This document shows positions 30,497 through 43,300 of a stretch of 62,954 nt of DNA, in pieces. The notes below the pieces were generated by a model. The model had not been told where the DNA came from. It was given only the letters and a program-made list of their open reading frames with translations, and did no database searches. A program made the translations under genes and the position numbers. This stretch comes from Basidiobolus meristosporus CBS 931.73 (lineage: Eukaryota > Basidiobolomycota > Basidiobolomycetes > Basidiobolales > Basidiobolaceae), in the NCBI GenBank assembly GCA_002104905.1, contig MCFE01000522.1:1-62954 (forward strand), written 5' to 3'. The stretch's first letter is position 1. Every line of letters begins with the position of its first letter.

Positions 30497-31210
30497 TCCA
30501 ATCAGCTCATTTTTTTATGCAATCTAAATCAAGCAATTGCAAATTGGTGATCACTAAATTTATGATATAAGCAATATCAAGGATGTCACACATTTGAGAT
30601 AGAACCCTTATAACTAAACATCCTGCTTATAAATCTCATCTGTTGCACCAGTGCAGCCATTTGATCTGGTTTGCACCTACTTGATTGGTTGTGTGCTAGC
30701 TATGACATCTTGTCCAATCATTAGGATCAGAGATTTACCTGCTCAATGGGTAAAACGGAATATTTGAAGGCAAATCAGGCAGCTTGTGTATTGGTCAAAG
30801 AGCCAATTGAGGGCTGACAGCTTCAGGATACTTTTGGACCAATTAGCTGCTGAGATACCATTCAATTGGAGTGATGGTAACCATAATGGTAAGTATCAGT
30901 ATAGCTTATAGTGTCATACACATTTATTCCTATTTACATTAAAAAAGCACATCCAAACATTGGATTTTACCTACCATAATAGCGGTATCCAATTGCACAC
31001 ATGATGCAAACGCTACAAGTTGGGGCAATCATTTGTGCCAATTTCATTATGTCAGATTGTGCCACAGTGTGCAAGGTTGTCCTACATGGTGAAGATTGTC
31101 TAAGAGCAATCCTGCCTACTGGTAGCTATAATATTGTGCCCAATTGTTCTTGAAGACCACAGATTGCACCAAGTGCCCTGGTACAGTACAATGGAACAAG
31201 TATAGTATAT

Positions 31211-31579
31211 TGTTGTAAGTCTTGATATAAGAGTGGCAGAGGAATGGGGAGTTTAGCTAGTAGTGTATTCACTAAAACATGAACTGATTTTTATTGAGGT
31301 TCCAGCCTCCCCTTATATAGATTTTGGCACATGTATTGCTGACTTAATGGATTTCCTGATGTAAGTTGTGGCTGATGACTCCTTTAATAGCATCATCTTC
31401 ACCTAGTAAGATCCTACTTAATATATCTATTTCTGTCTGATAAGGATCTGTTGATTCATTTGCTTACTAATGCTACTTATTTGATATATAACACTACTAT
31501 CCTGATAGGCTAGATATATAACTAATTGACTTGTCCAATAAAAGTTCTAACTTCAACATTTAAGCAGTAAATCATAACA
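31211..31579 (-). repeat. Gypsy C1 3' LTR
   Basis: Reverse complement starts TGTTATGATTTACTGCTTAA and ends AAGACTTACAACA. TTTTATTGAGG is the reversed AATAAA region and CCTTATATAG the reversed TATA region. Confidence 0.85.
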
Positions 31580-31594
31580 TTCTCCCCCTATAAA

Positions 31595-34500
31595 GCTGAG
31601 AGGGTGCTCCTGTATCTCTTTTCTTGTGATACCAACTTTTTGATGGTTCAGTATTATTGGCAAGTTTTGCAAGCCTGAGCCTGTCTCTATGACCTAAATT
31701 TTCCATGATATTTCTTTGTTTATCCACAAGCTGGTAAGCTGCAAATGAATTTTCTGTGATGATCTTAAAAGCACCCATCCATTGTGGCTCAAACTTCTTG
31801 TGAGTGTTGGTTCTCAACAATACAAAGTTCACAACTGTCAATGCTTCTGGTGATACAAACTTATCAAATCTCTGCTTCATCATTTCTGCACCTTGAGATA
31901 CATTGGCCTGTGCCTCTTAACATCTTTGTTCTAGCTGCTGGTACTTACTTGGCTGACTGAGCTCATCTTTTAAGGCATCTGTAAGCTGTGGTTGTGTGAG
32001 ATCTCCTGGAATCTTAGTTCACATCCATACACTAAGTAAAATAGCAATTGTTGGGAGGTATTGTTTACTCTAACTCTGCATGCAAAGAAGTGCTTGGTGT
32101 GTGTGCGCATCCCATCAACTGACAGCTCCATTTGCATATTTGGTCAGCATTTTTCCAAATAATCCATTAAACTGCTCAGTAACTACATTAGCTCTAGGGT
32201 AATATGCCAAGGTTGTTGAGTGTTTGATATGCTGCATTTCCAGGCAAGCTTTCAATGTCTTTGTCATAAAGTTTGCTCCTCTATCATACAAAATCTCTTC
32301 AGGGCCTACAAACTTCATAAGGATCTCATGGTAGATGAAGCTTGCAAGTTCTTGTTCACTGGCTACAAGTACTGCTTTAGCCACAGGCCATTTTAAGGCA
32401 TGGTTAATTTCTACCAGGATTCAACAGTTGCATTTCCTGGTAGTTGGCAGTCTTCCAACAAGGTAGGTTCCTCATTTTTAATATGGTCTTCCAGGCTCCA
32501 ATGGAAAAGTTTTGCAGTTATCTGTGGTTGGCCTTTGTTAATTTGGCAACTTGGGCATGTTTTCACTAGCTTCTCAGTGTGTTGTTTCATTCTGGGCCAC
32601 CATGCACTGGCATTCACAGGGCTATTAGTTCCTTCAATTCTGAGATGTCCATATTCATTGTGTTGCTTTTGATTCAAATCCCAGTAAGCAACAAAAGGGC
32701 AATTGGCAATATGGCTTCCATCAACATTTTGGTAGAGTGTTTCATTGTGTACCACAGATTTACTGGCTTCATCCAAATTGTTGAATGTATTCATTCCATC
32801 TTGTCATTCTTCTAGAGAGTACCTTCTGAGTAAATATATACTTGAGGGAGGCATGATCAGTCTTCACAATGCATTTGACTCCTTCAATATAGCATCTACA
32901 TGTCTTCAAACAGTGGCTTGGTCCTCCAAGTGCTTTGGTAATAGGCTAGGCCAGTCTAATTTATACACCAAGTTGAGTTGTGCAACCTGCTCTAATCTTG
33001 ATAAGGCATCAGCAACAGAGTTGTGTTTCTCAGGGCAGTAGACAATCTCTGTATCAAATTGGTGAATTTATTCACTCCATCTTGTCATTCTTCTGCAGAG
33101 TACCTTTTGAGTAAATGTATACTTGAGGGAGGTGTGATCAGTCTTCACAGTACATTTGACTCCCTCAATATAGCATCTCCATGTCTTCAAGCAGTGTATT
33201 GTAGCAAGCATCTCCTTCTTATGCACTGGATAGTTTTGTTCTGCTGAGTTCAGTTTCTTGGATTAAAAGGCAACTGGGTAGTCCTTTCCCTTGTGTTTTT
33301 GGCTCAATACTCCAACAATTGCATAATATGAAGCATCTGTGCACAGAGTAAACTCTTTTTGTAAGTCAGGTATGCTTGAGCTTGGCAGCTTATCAAGTTC
33401 AATCTTGAGTGTTTGAAAGGCAGTCTCATAGGCTATGTCCCACTTATAAGAGTTGTCATTCTTGGGTATATCAGTTAAAGGGGCTGCAATACTTGCAAAG
33501 GACTTGACAAATCTCCAATAATAGAAAACCACTCCTAGGAATGATTTGAGTTTGATATGCTATGGAGCTGCTTGAGATTCTTGATAACATTAATATTTTT
33601 AGGATTTAAGGTTACTCCTGTGCTAGTCACTATGTGCCCCAGATATTCAACATGTTTCTTGAAGAATTCACACTTGCTAGCTTACCATATTGCTTGTTCT
33701 CTCATATCTTCTTCAGGACCTTTTCAATGTGCACCAAATGATCCTCTTCTGTCTTGCTGTATATCAATATGTCATCTAGGTAGATTATCACAAACTTGTC
33801 TAAGTACTGCTGGAAGACAGTCCACATCAGGGTCATGAGTATTGCAGGAGCATTGGTGAGGCCAAAACTCATGACAAACTACTTGTAATGTCCATATCTG
33901 GTCCTGAATGCCATCTTAGGGATGTCTTCTGGCTTCAGCCTAATCTGGTTGTACCCTGACATGAGGTCAATCTTGCTGAGTATAGTGGCTCCATTGAGCT
34001 GGTCTAAAAGTTCATCAATCCAAGGTATGGGGTACTTACTCTTCAGAGTAACTGAGTTGAGGGCTCAGTAGTCAATGCACCTTCTGAGTGTCCCATCCAT
34101 CTTTTCCACATAGAGTACTGATGCTCCCAAAGGTGACTTGCTGGGTATGATGTATCCTTGCTCCAGTAACTGATCTATTTGTCTCTTCATCTCTTCCAAC
34201 CTCAATGGACTCAATCTGTAAGGTGTCTTACTAGCGGGAGGGCTATTACTGATGTCAGTGGTTTGATTCATGTCTTTGACCAGAGGTAGGCTTACAAGCT
34301 CATGTGGAAATACATCTGAAAATTCCTTCAAAAGAGTCTGGGCCTCCTGGGGTACTGGAGTTGAGGAATCCTTGAGTAATACTGCCATGTGAAACATATG
34401 GGTGCCCTTTCTAAGTGCTCTACAGAACTGTGTCTTGCTTAGTTCACTTGTTTCACACACCCTGGAATTGACCAAGTTGAGACCCAGACTGGCAGGTAAT

Positions 34501-35091
34501 AGCTCATAGGTCTTGTAGTCCTGCTGGATCTGAAAAGCATGAGTTCTCCAGTTAATTCATGGATTACAACAAAATAGCCAGGTTTTTCCAAGTAGAAGGT
34601 CAAACTTGCAATCCGCAATTTTATAGGCCTATAGGTCTTCTTCATATTCATTAATCTTCATCCTTACAGGCTGACTAATACAGTTGATTATGTGAGAGTT
34701 CCCATCAGTTGTTCAGACTGTAGTTAATTTGGGGGGTTCCAAGTTGATTCCAGCCTTCACAGCAAGTTGCTCTGACATGTACTCATGCAATGCTTCTGAG
34801 TCAAATACAATCTTGGCAGGTACCCCATTGATTACTCCATTCAAATATAATAGCTTTGATGAGTTTGAGGTCATTTGGGATTGGTATTCTTCTGTCATAT
34901 CAAAGGTGAGCTCTGAGTCTTCTTCAAGTTCATTCACCATGTTACAATGCTCAGGGGCTTCAATAGGGCTGAAGTTTTTTGATGGCTGGTGTTCATTTCT
35001 TCTCTGAGGTCAGTACTTTGCAATATGCCCCTGCTGATGGCAATCAAAGCAAAGTCCTTCCTTCTTTCATTCTTCCAAGATAGGATTCTTC
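31595..35091 (-). pseudogene. Gypsy C1 gag-pol remnant
   Basis: Read from 35091 down: gag zinc knuckle [13 protein letters not shown] with the last Cys changed to TGA (near 35020); protease IVFDSEALHEYM with the Gly of DSG changed to Glu (near 34810); RT with YLDD at 33771-33782; RNase H (CTDASYYAIVGVLSQ near 33330; KTDHASLKY near 33140); then integrase with HNEYGHL / CPSCQ zinc site (32660-32540), LYDRGANFM (near 32285) and NVVTEQFNG (near 32180). About 139 bp of RNase H are duplicated (33057-33195 and 32780-32915). Numerous stops and frameshifts; not functional. Confidence 0.82.
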
Positions 35092-35458
35092 TGTTATGAT
35101 CTGCCGCTTGAATGTTTAAGTAGATCAGTTTTTAGTCAAATCAATTAGTATATGTTTAGGTTATCAGTAGATCAGTATTATCTATGAAATCAGTAGCATT
35201 AGTCAGCAAATGAATCAGCAGATCCTTATCAGACAGAAATCAATATATTAAGTAGGATCTTGTTGGGTGATGATGATGCAATCAAATGAGTCATCAGCCA
35301 CAACCTACATTAGGAAATACAATCAGTCAGCAATTGATCTGGCAAAATGTATATAAGGAGCTGCTGGAACCTCAATAAAGATCAGTTCAAGTTTTAGTGA
35401 ATACAATACAAGCTAAACTCCCTATTCCTCTACAATTCTTATTCTAAGACTGGCAACA
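35092..35458 (+). repeat. Gypsy C2 5' LTR
   Basis: A 367-bp LTR, TGTTATGATCTGCCGCTTGA to AAGACTGGCAACA, with GTATATAAGG near 35349 and AATAAAG near 35375. The preceding bases GATTCTTC belong to C1 gag. Confidence 0.88.
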
Positions 35459-35459
35459 T

Positions 35460-35476
35460 TGGTAGCAGTGATAAAC
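35460..35476 (+). promoter_or_regulatory. Gypsy C2 primer-binding site
   Basis: TTGGTAGCAGTGATAAAC starts at 35459-35460. TGGTAGCAG complements a tRNA 3' end of the type CTGCTACCA, which fits some initiator tRNA-Met 3' ends. The complementarity is short. Confidence 0.55.
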
Positions 35477-35516
35477 AGAAACCTCCCTCCTGAAGAAAGA
35501 AGAAACCACCCTCAAG

Positions 35517-38500
35517 ATGTTGGACAATCAAGAATGGAAGAATGCCATGCAGCAAATCCTGGCCCAACAGCAACAGTTACTCCAGATCCTCAGCCAACAG
35601 CAACAAGGAATGACTACCATGGCTCAGAACCAGCAAAGCCCTGTTAAGAGCAACTTTAGTGTGAAGGTCAACCGGTACCATGGCAGAGTCAATCAAAACC
35701 TGGGAACTTGGCTCTTTAAGATTGAAGAAGCTTTTAAAGCTAAAGGAATTGCTTCAGAAAGCAAGTTGCATTATGCAGCTTCCTACCTGACAGATGCAGC
35801 TTTACAGTGGTACCACAACAAGATCAGGTCGGCCACTATGATGGGATGCTCTACAATCTCTACCTGGGATGAGTTTGTGTTGGAAATTCAGAATGCTTTT
35901 GAACCTCCACACCAGCAGCCACTACTAAGAAGGAAGTTAAAGATACTCAGACAGAAAGGAATGGTGCAAGAATACATCTATGAGTACAGATGTCTACTTG
36001 GACAAATTGAAAGAATGGACCCCTTAGATCAAGTTGAATACTTTATTGATGGGTTGAAAGAAAGAACTTGCAAGGAAGTCAATTACCGAAGACCTCAGAC
36101 TATTGAAGCAGCCATCAAGATTGCCATTGACTATGACTCAGCTATGTTTGGAGTTGGGAAGCCTATAGTGACTAATCAGAAAGGCTACAATCATTATGAA
36201 AGAAGACAATCAGAAGCAGTACCAATGGAAATAGATGCTATGCAGAAGAATCCTACCTCAGAAGAATGTAAGAAGAAAGGACTTTGTTTCAATTGCCACC
36301 AGCAAGGACATATTGCAAAGTACTGCCCTCAGAGAAGAAATGGACACCAGCCAACAAGAACCTTAAACCATATTGAGTCCCATGAACACAGTAATGTGGA
36401 AGATGAGCTTGAAGAAGACTTGGAACTCACCTTCCATATGACAGAAGAGTACTTGTCCCAAATGACCTCAAACTCAGGGAAGTTATTGTACTTGAATGGA
36501 GTAATCAATGGAGTACCTGCTAAGATCATGATTGACTCAGGAGCATTGCATGAGTACATGTTGGAGCAATTTGCCTTGAAAGCTGGAATCAACTCGGAAC
36601 CTACCAAATCAACTTCAGTCTCCACCGCTGATGGGAACTCTCACATAATCAACCTTATTAGCCAGCCAGTAAGAATGAAGATCAATAACTATGAAGAAGA
36701 CCTACAGGCTTATATATTTGGGAACTGCAAGTTTGACCTTGTACTTGTAAAAACCTGGCTATTTTGTTGTAATCCATCAATCAACTGGAGAACCCATGCA
36801 ACTCAGATCCAAAAGGACAACAAGACCTATGAGCTATTACCTGCCAGGCTGGATTTCAACTTGGTCAATTCCAGTATGTGTGAGACAAGTGAACTTGGCA
36901 AGACCCAGTTCTGTAGAGCGCTTAGAAAAGGCACTCAGATGTTCCTCATGGCGGTTTTACAGGAGGATTCCTCTACCCCAGCACCCCAGCAGGTCCAGAC
37001 TCTCTTGAAGAAATATATGGACGTGTTTCCAGATGAGCTTGTAAGCCTACCACCAGTCAGAGACATGGATCATGCCATTGACACAGGAGATAGCCCTCCA
37101 GTCAGCAAAACACCTTACAGAATGAGTCCATTGGAATTGAAGGAAATGAAGAGACAAATTGATCAGCTATTGGAGCAAGGATACATCACGCCCAGAAAGT
37201 CACCCTGGGGAGCACCAGTGCTTTTTGTGAAAAAGAAGGATGGAACACTTAGGACGTGCATTGACTACAGAGCCCTGAACCCAGTTACCGTCAAGAATAA
37301 GTACCCCATACCTTGGATTGATGAGCTTTTGTACCAACTTAATGGATCCACTATTTTCAGCAAGATTGACCTCATGTCAGGATACAACCAGATTAGGGTG
37401 AAGCCAGAAGATATCCCTAAGACAGCATTCAGAACCAGATATGGACATTACGAGTACTTAGTCATGAGTTTTGGCCTCACCAATGCCCCTGCAACTTTCA
37501 TGACCCTGATGCAGACTGTCTTCCAGGAGTACTTAGACAAGTTTGTGATAATCTACCTAGATGACATATTGATATACAGCAAGACAGAAGAGGATCATTT
37601 GGTGCACATTGAAAAGGTCTCAAAGAACCTAAGAGAGAACAAGCTTTATGGCAAGCTACCCAAGTGTGAATTCTTCAAGGAACAAGTTGAATACCTGGGA
37701 CACAGAGTGACTAGCACAGGAGTGACCTTAGACCCCAAGAAGGTGGAAGTAATCAAGAATTTGAAGCAGCCCTATAGCATATCAGAACTCAGATCATTCC
37801 TTGGAATGGTTTCCTATTATTGGAGATTTGTCAAGTCTTTTGCAAGTATTGCAGTTCCTTACACTGATATCCTCAAGAAAGACAATACCTACAAGTGGGA
37901 CATAGCTTGTGAGACTGCCCTCCAGATGCTCAAGAATGAACTTGCTAAGCTGCCAAGCTTAAGAATACCAGACTTCAGAAATGAGTTCACTCTGTGCATA
38001 GATGCTTCAGATTATGCAATTGGTGGAGTGCTGAACCAAGAACACAAGGGAAAGGACTACACTGTTGCCTTTGAATCCAAGAAACTGAACTCAGCAGAAC
38101 AAAACTATCCAGTCCATGAGAAGGAGATGCTTGCTATAATACACTGTTTGAAGACATGGAGATGCTATATTGAAGGAGTCAAATGCACTGCGAAGACTGA
38201 TCATGCCTCCCTCAAGTATATATTTACTCAGAAGGTACTCTCTAGAAGAATGACAAGATGGAGTGAATACATTCCGCAATTTGACCTGGAGATTGTCTAC
38301 TGCCCTGGAAAAAACAACACGGTTGCTGACGCCTTAACAAGATTGGATCAAGCTGCACAACTCAACTTGGTGCATGAATCAGATTGGCCTAGCCTATTAC
38401 CAAAGTTCTTGGAGGACCAAGCCATTCCTAATGAGGTGGATGAAGATATCAAGAAGATAATCCATGATGAAGCCAGCAAATTTGTTGTACAGGATGAAAC

Positions 38501-38560
38501 ACTCTACCAAATTGTTGATGGAAGCCTATTGCCTATTGTCCTTATGTTGCTTGCCTGAAT
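35517..38560 (+). pseudogene. Gypsy C2 gag-pol polyprotein (open to RNase H)
   Basis: A continuous 1013-codon frame. Gag: Gln-rich start (residues 1-45), capsid-like [13 protein letters not shown] (about 92-104) and a long retrotransposon gag core. Zinc knuckle [14 protein letters not shown] begins at Cys257. Retropepsin [12 protein letters not shown] has Asp340. RT has YLDD at residues 680-683, and RNase H has [13 protein letters not shown] with Asp829. These replicate the element RNA into DNA inside the particle. The frame then shifts near 38520: the next frame reads CPYVACLNL and HNGYGHLGIEG, the integrase zinc domain, and is cut by copia B1 after 38610. Gag through RNase H looks intact. 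The element fails because the integrase is broken in several ways. Confidence 0.86.
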
Positions 38561-38610
38561 TTAATACATAAGCTACACAATGGATATGGACATCTTGGGA
38601 TTGAAGGAAC

Positions 38611-38979
38611 TGTTGAAATATTGGACTATTTGGTATCATTCAGCAGCTAAAAATTTACTTAACAATTCTAGGCTAGTCTTAGTCACTGTAGGACTCATTT
38701 ACTGCCTTAACTTCGCCACTTTCTCCAGATATATGATCTTATGATTATTCCCCTATAGTCAGGATCAAATTAGCACTATTACCAAACATTATGTACTAAC
38801 CCTGAAACTGTTACAGAATGCTCCTGAATATTGAGAAACCCTCCCTACTTAGTGTTGCAGCTGTATTACTTCTACAAAGGTATAAATACAGAGCTTCTTT
38901 ATGAACAAACAACAGTTCAACTATTATCACTATTTCTTGATAAGTTTCTTATATCCAAATCACTTCTTAAATTGCAACA
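38611..38979 (+). repeat. Copia B1 5' LTR
   Basis: TGTTGAAATATTGGACTATT to CTTAAATTGCAACA. GTATAAATAC lies near 38879. Unlike family A, no TATA-centred inverted repeat is visible. Confidence 0.92.
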
Positions 38980-38992
38980 GGTTATGAGCCCC
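38980..38992 (+). promoter_or_regulatory. Copia B1 primer-binding site
   Basis: GGTTATGAGCCCC follows the LTR directly. It is the same half-tRNA-Met-type site as in family A and G1. The ATG inside it opens only a short frame here (nine codons, then TAA), so gag starts at 39016. Confidence 0.8.
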
Positions 38993-39015
38993 GATTGCCT
39001 TAATCTATTCTAAAG

Positions 39016-42000
39016 ATGACTTCTACCAGCAAACAAAGCAATACCAACATCTTCCCTGTAAAGGAGAGGTTTGATGGGAAGAACTACAGACTTTGGAGAA
39101 TCAAGATGCAGATCCACCTTGAGGAAAGAAAGCTTTGGAACATAGTAACAGGAAAGGAAGTTGAGCCCAAAGGAACAGCAGAAGATGTGGAGAAGTTTCA
39201 AGAGAAGGAGAGAAAGGCCTTCAATGCAATATGCATCAATGTGCAAGACTCCTTCATTGGACAAATCCATGCCTCAAATACTGCCAAAGCAGCATGGGAA
39301 TCCTTAGAGAAGATCTTTAGAGCAAAGTCAGTATCAAGCAAGCTTTATTTGAAACAAAAGTTTTTCAACATGAGAAAAAAGCCAGATGATGACATGCTAC
39401 AACTCATTACCAGAATGGAGACACTTGCAGAAGAACTTTACAGTATTAATGCTGGTGTAGATGATGAAGAAAAGATACTCTGTCTGCTTTGCAGCCTACC
39501 AGACGAGTATGAGCCACTCATACTTTCTTTTGAAAGCAGAGAAGACAACTTGACTTTAGACTATGTCAAAGGAAGACTTCTCCATGAAGAACTCAGACGT
39601 AATGATCAAGCAGAGAAAATTGAAGAGAATGCTTTATTCAGCTCAGAGAGGCATACAGAAAAGAAGGGAAAGCAACAAAACCGAAGAAAACCTGGCTGCT
39701 GTAACTACTGTAAGAAACCAGGACACTGGGCAAGAGAATGCAAGAAGAAACAAGCAGACGAAAAACAGAAACTAGAGCAGGCAAACCATATAACTACTGA
39801 TGAACAGCTATTTGTCACTGTACAAGAGAGTGCAAGTAACCAAAGTAATGAGTGGTATATTGACTCTGGAGCATCACAGCATAATTGTGGTATAAAGGAT
39901 TGGTTCAGCAACTTAAAGACTATTCCCGTAAGAAAGGTTTATCTGGGAGATAACTCTGCATTGGAAGCTACCGCCAGTGGGTCTATACAACTAAATATGA
40001 GTAATAACTCAGGGGCAACAACAGCAAAACTGACTGACGTACTCTATGTACCTGGAATAGCTTAGAACCTACTCTCAGTCAGTAAAGCAACTACTCAGGG
40101 ACTGAAATTTGTTTTTACTAAGCTGAGCTGCTCAATATTGAGTGAAAATGGACAAAAATTAGCTTTGGGAATCAGAGATCACAATATATACAAGTTACAA
40201 TGCAAGATCATTGTACCTGAGTATGTCAACATTGCTGAAACTGATGAAACCAACTGGGAGACGTGGCATAGGAGGCTAGGACACATAGGGGAACAGAAAA
40301 TGAGCCAATTGGTGAAAAATCAGCTTGTTTTGGGCCTAAAATACTCAATTCCGATCAAATTGAATGTTTGTAAGGGATGTTCAAATGGCAAACAAGCTAG
40401 GCAACGTTTCAAGAGCTCAGAAGGCATCAATACCACCGAAATTTTGGCTATTGTACACTCAGACATATGTGGCCCCATGAGAACACTGTCCTTTGGAGCC
40501 AAGAGATACTTTATGACGTTTATTGATGACAAGACAAGATATACATGGGTGTACTTCCTCAAAACAAAGGATGAAGCTTTAGAGACGTTTAAGCACTTCA
40601 AAAACATGGCAGAAACACAAACTGGGTGTAAATTGAAGGTACTACGAAGTGACAATGGAGGAGAATACTGCTCAAAGGAGTTTGCAAAATACTGCTTGTC
40701 TACTGGTATACTTCAACAGACCACAGTTCCTCATACTCCACAGCAAAATGGAGTAGCAGAACGTGCAAACAGAACAATAGTAGAGATGGGAAGATCTATG
40801 CTACATGATAAGGGAATGAACTACAAGTTTTGGGCTGAATCTGTTGCTACCGCTGTATACATCAAGAACAGATGCCCAACAACAGCACTACGTGATTCTA
40901 CACCCTTTGAAGCATATACAGGCAAAAAACCAGATCTCCAGCACCTCAGGATCTTTGGCAGTGATGCTTTTTATCACATCACTGACAAAAAACGCTCAAA
41001 GTTGGAACCAAAGAGTAGAAAAGGGATCTTTCTTGGGTATTGTGAGGATACTAAAGGGTATAGAGTGTATGATGGCGAAATTCAGAAGCTGATCAAGAGC
41101 AGGGACGTTGTATTTGAGGAAAATTCAGATCAGAAAGCCACAGAAATCATTGGCCAGCTGCCTGATGATGCAATCAACACAAATGAAGAAGATACAAACC
41201 AAATCCAGCCATAGATGGAAGATACTTCTACCAGTTCCAGATCAGAACAGATTATCCCAGTTCGGAGATCTACCAGAATAAGAAATGCCCCTGGATCCTG
41301 GTGGCAGACATCCAATGATCATGAAGAAGCTTATCTTGCCTTATGTGCCGAACCTCAGAATCTGGAACAGGCAATGCAAGGTCCAGATGCTACTAAGTGG
41401 CAACAAGCCATGCAGGAGGAGTACCAATCACTGATCAAGGCAAAAACGTGGGAACTGGTAGATTTACCAAATGGGAGAAAGCCAATAGGATGTAGATGGG
41501 TCTACAAGATTGAGATAACCTCAAATGGTGCCGTTGATAAGTACAAGGCTAGATTGGTAGCTAAAGGCTATTCCCAGATCCAGGGACTAGACTTTAAGGA
41601 AACATTTGCTCCGGTTGCCAAGTTTAACTCTATTAGGACAGTTCTAGCCCTGGCAGCTGTACACAGTTTAGATCTACACCAAATGGACGTCAAAACAGCC
41701 TTTCTAAATGGGGATTTGCAAGAAACTATATATATGGAGCAACCAGAAGGTTTTACCAATCCAAAAAGCCCCTATAAGGTGTGCAAACTTAGAAAATCGT
41801 TGTATGGGCCTAAGCAGGCACCCAGAGCATGGTATAACAAGATTGACACATATCTAGAGGAAATTGGGTTCTCTTGTAGCACTGCAGATCACAGTATATA
41901 TGTGAAACAGCTCAAAAAGGGTGTGATCATCCTAGTTCTTTATGTGGACGACCTAATTATAGCTACAAGTGATCAAGAGGCACTTAAACAGACGAAATCA

Positions 42001-42929
42001 GATCTCTTCAGCAAGTTTGAGATGAAAGATCTTGGAAAATTGAGCTATTTTCTTGGAATTGAGGACAAATTTGACATACCTACGCAGAAAATTGTGCTGA
42101 ATCAGTCTAAGTACATCAGGGACATTCTTAGACGCTTCAAAATGGAAAATTGCAAGCCTGCAGCAACCCCTATGGACAATAACCTAAAATTAAGCAAATC
42201 TCAGCCAGTTATAGATGAAAACGGCTCAAATATGGACCAAAACTTTCCCTATCAATCAATGGTTGGTAGCCTAATGTACTTGATGGTGTCTACACGTCCA
42301 GATATTGCAGTAGCAGTTGGAATAGTCAGTCAATTCATGCAGAATTATGGATCAGATCAAATTGCAGCAGTTAAGCGGATTTTCAGATATCTACAAGGTA
42401 CCATAAATATGGTACTGGAATACTCTGGAGCAGCAAATAGGCAAAAATTTGATGGTTATAGTGATTCAGATTGGGGTAGGGATTTGATTGACAGACGCTC
42501 TACCACAGGCTATGTATTTCTTTATGCTGGTGCAGCTATTACTTGGATTGCAAGAAACAACCAACTGTGGCACTATCTACAACTGAAGCCGAGTATATGG
42601 CTGCATGTCAAGCAACTAAGGAGGCTATATGGCTACAAAAATTATTCAAAGACTTAGGTTTTAATTCAGGTGAACCAACATGTATTTACAAGGATACTCA
42701 AAGTTGTATTTCATTAGCTAGAAATCCTACTAATCATGCCAGAACTAAGCACATTGATACACAGCATCACTTTGTGAGGGAAGCTGTAGAAAATAACTTA
42801 GTGGAGCTGGTTTACTGCCCAACTGACAAAATGGTGGCAGACATATTGACAAAACCACTAGCTAGGCCACAGTTTGAGATCCTTAGAGAGAAATTGGGAT
42901 TAAGAAATTATTTAGTTGAGGGGGAGTGT
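39016..42929 (+). pseudogene. Copia B1 gag-pol polyprotein
   Basis: One frame from ATG 39016 to about 42540, then +1 to TGA near 42930. Gag includes KNYRLWRIKMQIHLEERKLW (about residues 24-43) and the knuckle CNYCKKPGHWAREC from Cys229. Protease WYIDSGASQH has Asp283. GAG-pre-integrase is WHRRLGHIGEQKM. The integrase DDE is Asp483 (HSDICGPM), Asp546 (RSDNGGEY) and Glu582 (NGVAERANR); the last two are 35 residues apart, the D35E hallmark. RT has YVDD at 976-979. RNase H is DSDWGRDLIDRRSTTGY. Defects: TAG at 40063-40065 (AAG in B2), TAG at 41212-41214, and one A missing near 42545 (ITWIARN for ITWNCKK). All catalytic residues are present. Confidence 0.88.
42915..42926 (+). promoter_or_regulatory. 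Copia B1 polypurine tract
   Basis: GTTGAGGGGGAG immediately precedes the 3' LTR. It overlaps the end of the coding frame. Confidence 0.8.
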
Positions 42930-43295
42930 TGAAATATTGGACTATTTGGTATCATTCAGCAGCTAAAAATTTACTTAACAATTCTAGGCTAGTCTTAGTC
43001 ACTGTAGGACTCATTTACTGCCTTAACTTTGCCACTTTCTCCAGATATATGATCTTATGATTATTCCCCTATAGTCAGGATCAAATTAACACTATTACCA
43101 AACATTATGTACTAACCCTGAAACTGTTACAGCATGCTCCTGAATATTGAGAAACCCTCCCTACTTAGTGTTGCAGCTGTATTACTTCTACAAAGGTATA
43201 AATACTGAGCTTCTTTATGAATAAACAACAGTTCAACTATTATCACTATCTCTTGATATGTTTCTTATATCCAAATCACTTCTTAAATTGCAACA
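42927..43295 (+). repeat. Copia B1 3' LTR
   Basis: A 369-bp copy of the 5' LTR with about seven differences by eye. Followed by GGAAC. Confidence 0.92.
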
Positions 43296-43300
43296 GGAAC

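Larger units (their letters stand above)
28354..31202 (-). mobile_element. Harbinger-2 (5'-truncated, inverted relative to Harbinger-1)
   Basis: Homologous to 13950-16770 of Harbinger-1 in reverse. The right terminal repeat (CAATGGAACAAGT ending near 31201) is present. The other end is lost inside the transposase at the codons for GPIAG, where the gypsy C3 LTR lies. It keeps the N-terminal half of the transposase (minus) and a full-length but frameshifted second gene (plus). Confidence 0.83.
31211..35091 (-). mobile_element. Gypsy C1 (minus strand, 5'-truncated)
   Basis: A 369-bp 3' LTR (31211-31579), reversed polypurine tract (TTCTCCCCCTATAAAG at 31579-31594), then integrase, RNase H, RT, protease and the end of gag up to 35091, where the C2 5' LTR starts. 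There is no 5' LTR or gag N-terminus. The LTR is clearly diverged from those of C2 and C3, so it is an older copy or subfamily. Confidence 0.85.
38611..43295 (+). mobile_element. Copia B1, complete element nested in gypsy C2
   Basis: Two 369-bp LTRs (38611-38979, 42927-43295), target duplication GGAAC (38606-38610 and 43296-43300), tRNA primer site, gag-pol and polypurine tract. By eye the LTRs differ at about seven positions. It interrupts gypsy C2 within the integrase zinc domain. Gag-pol has two in-frame TAG codons and one single-base deletion, so it is recently dead. Confidence 0.93.
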
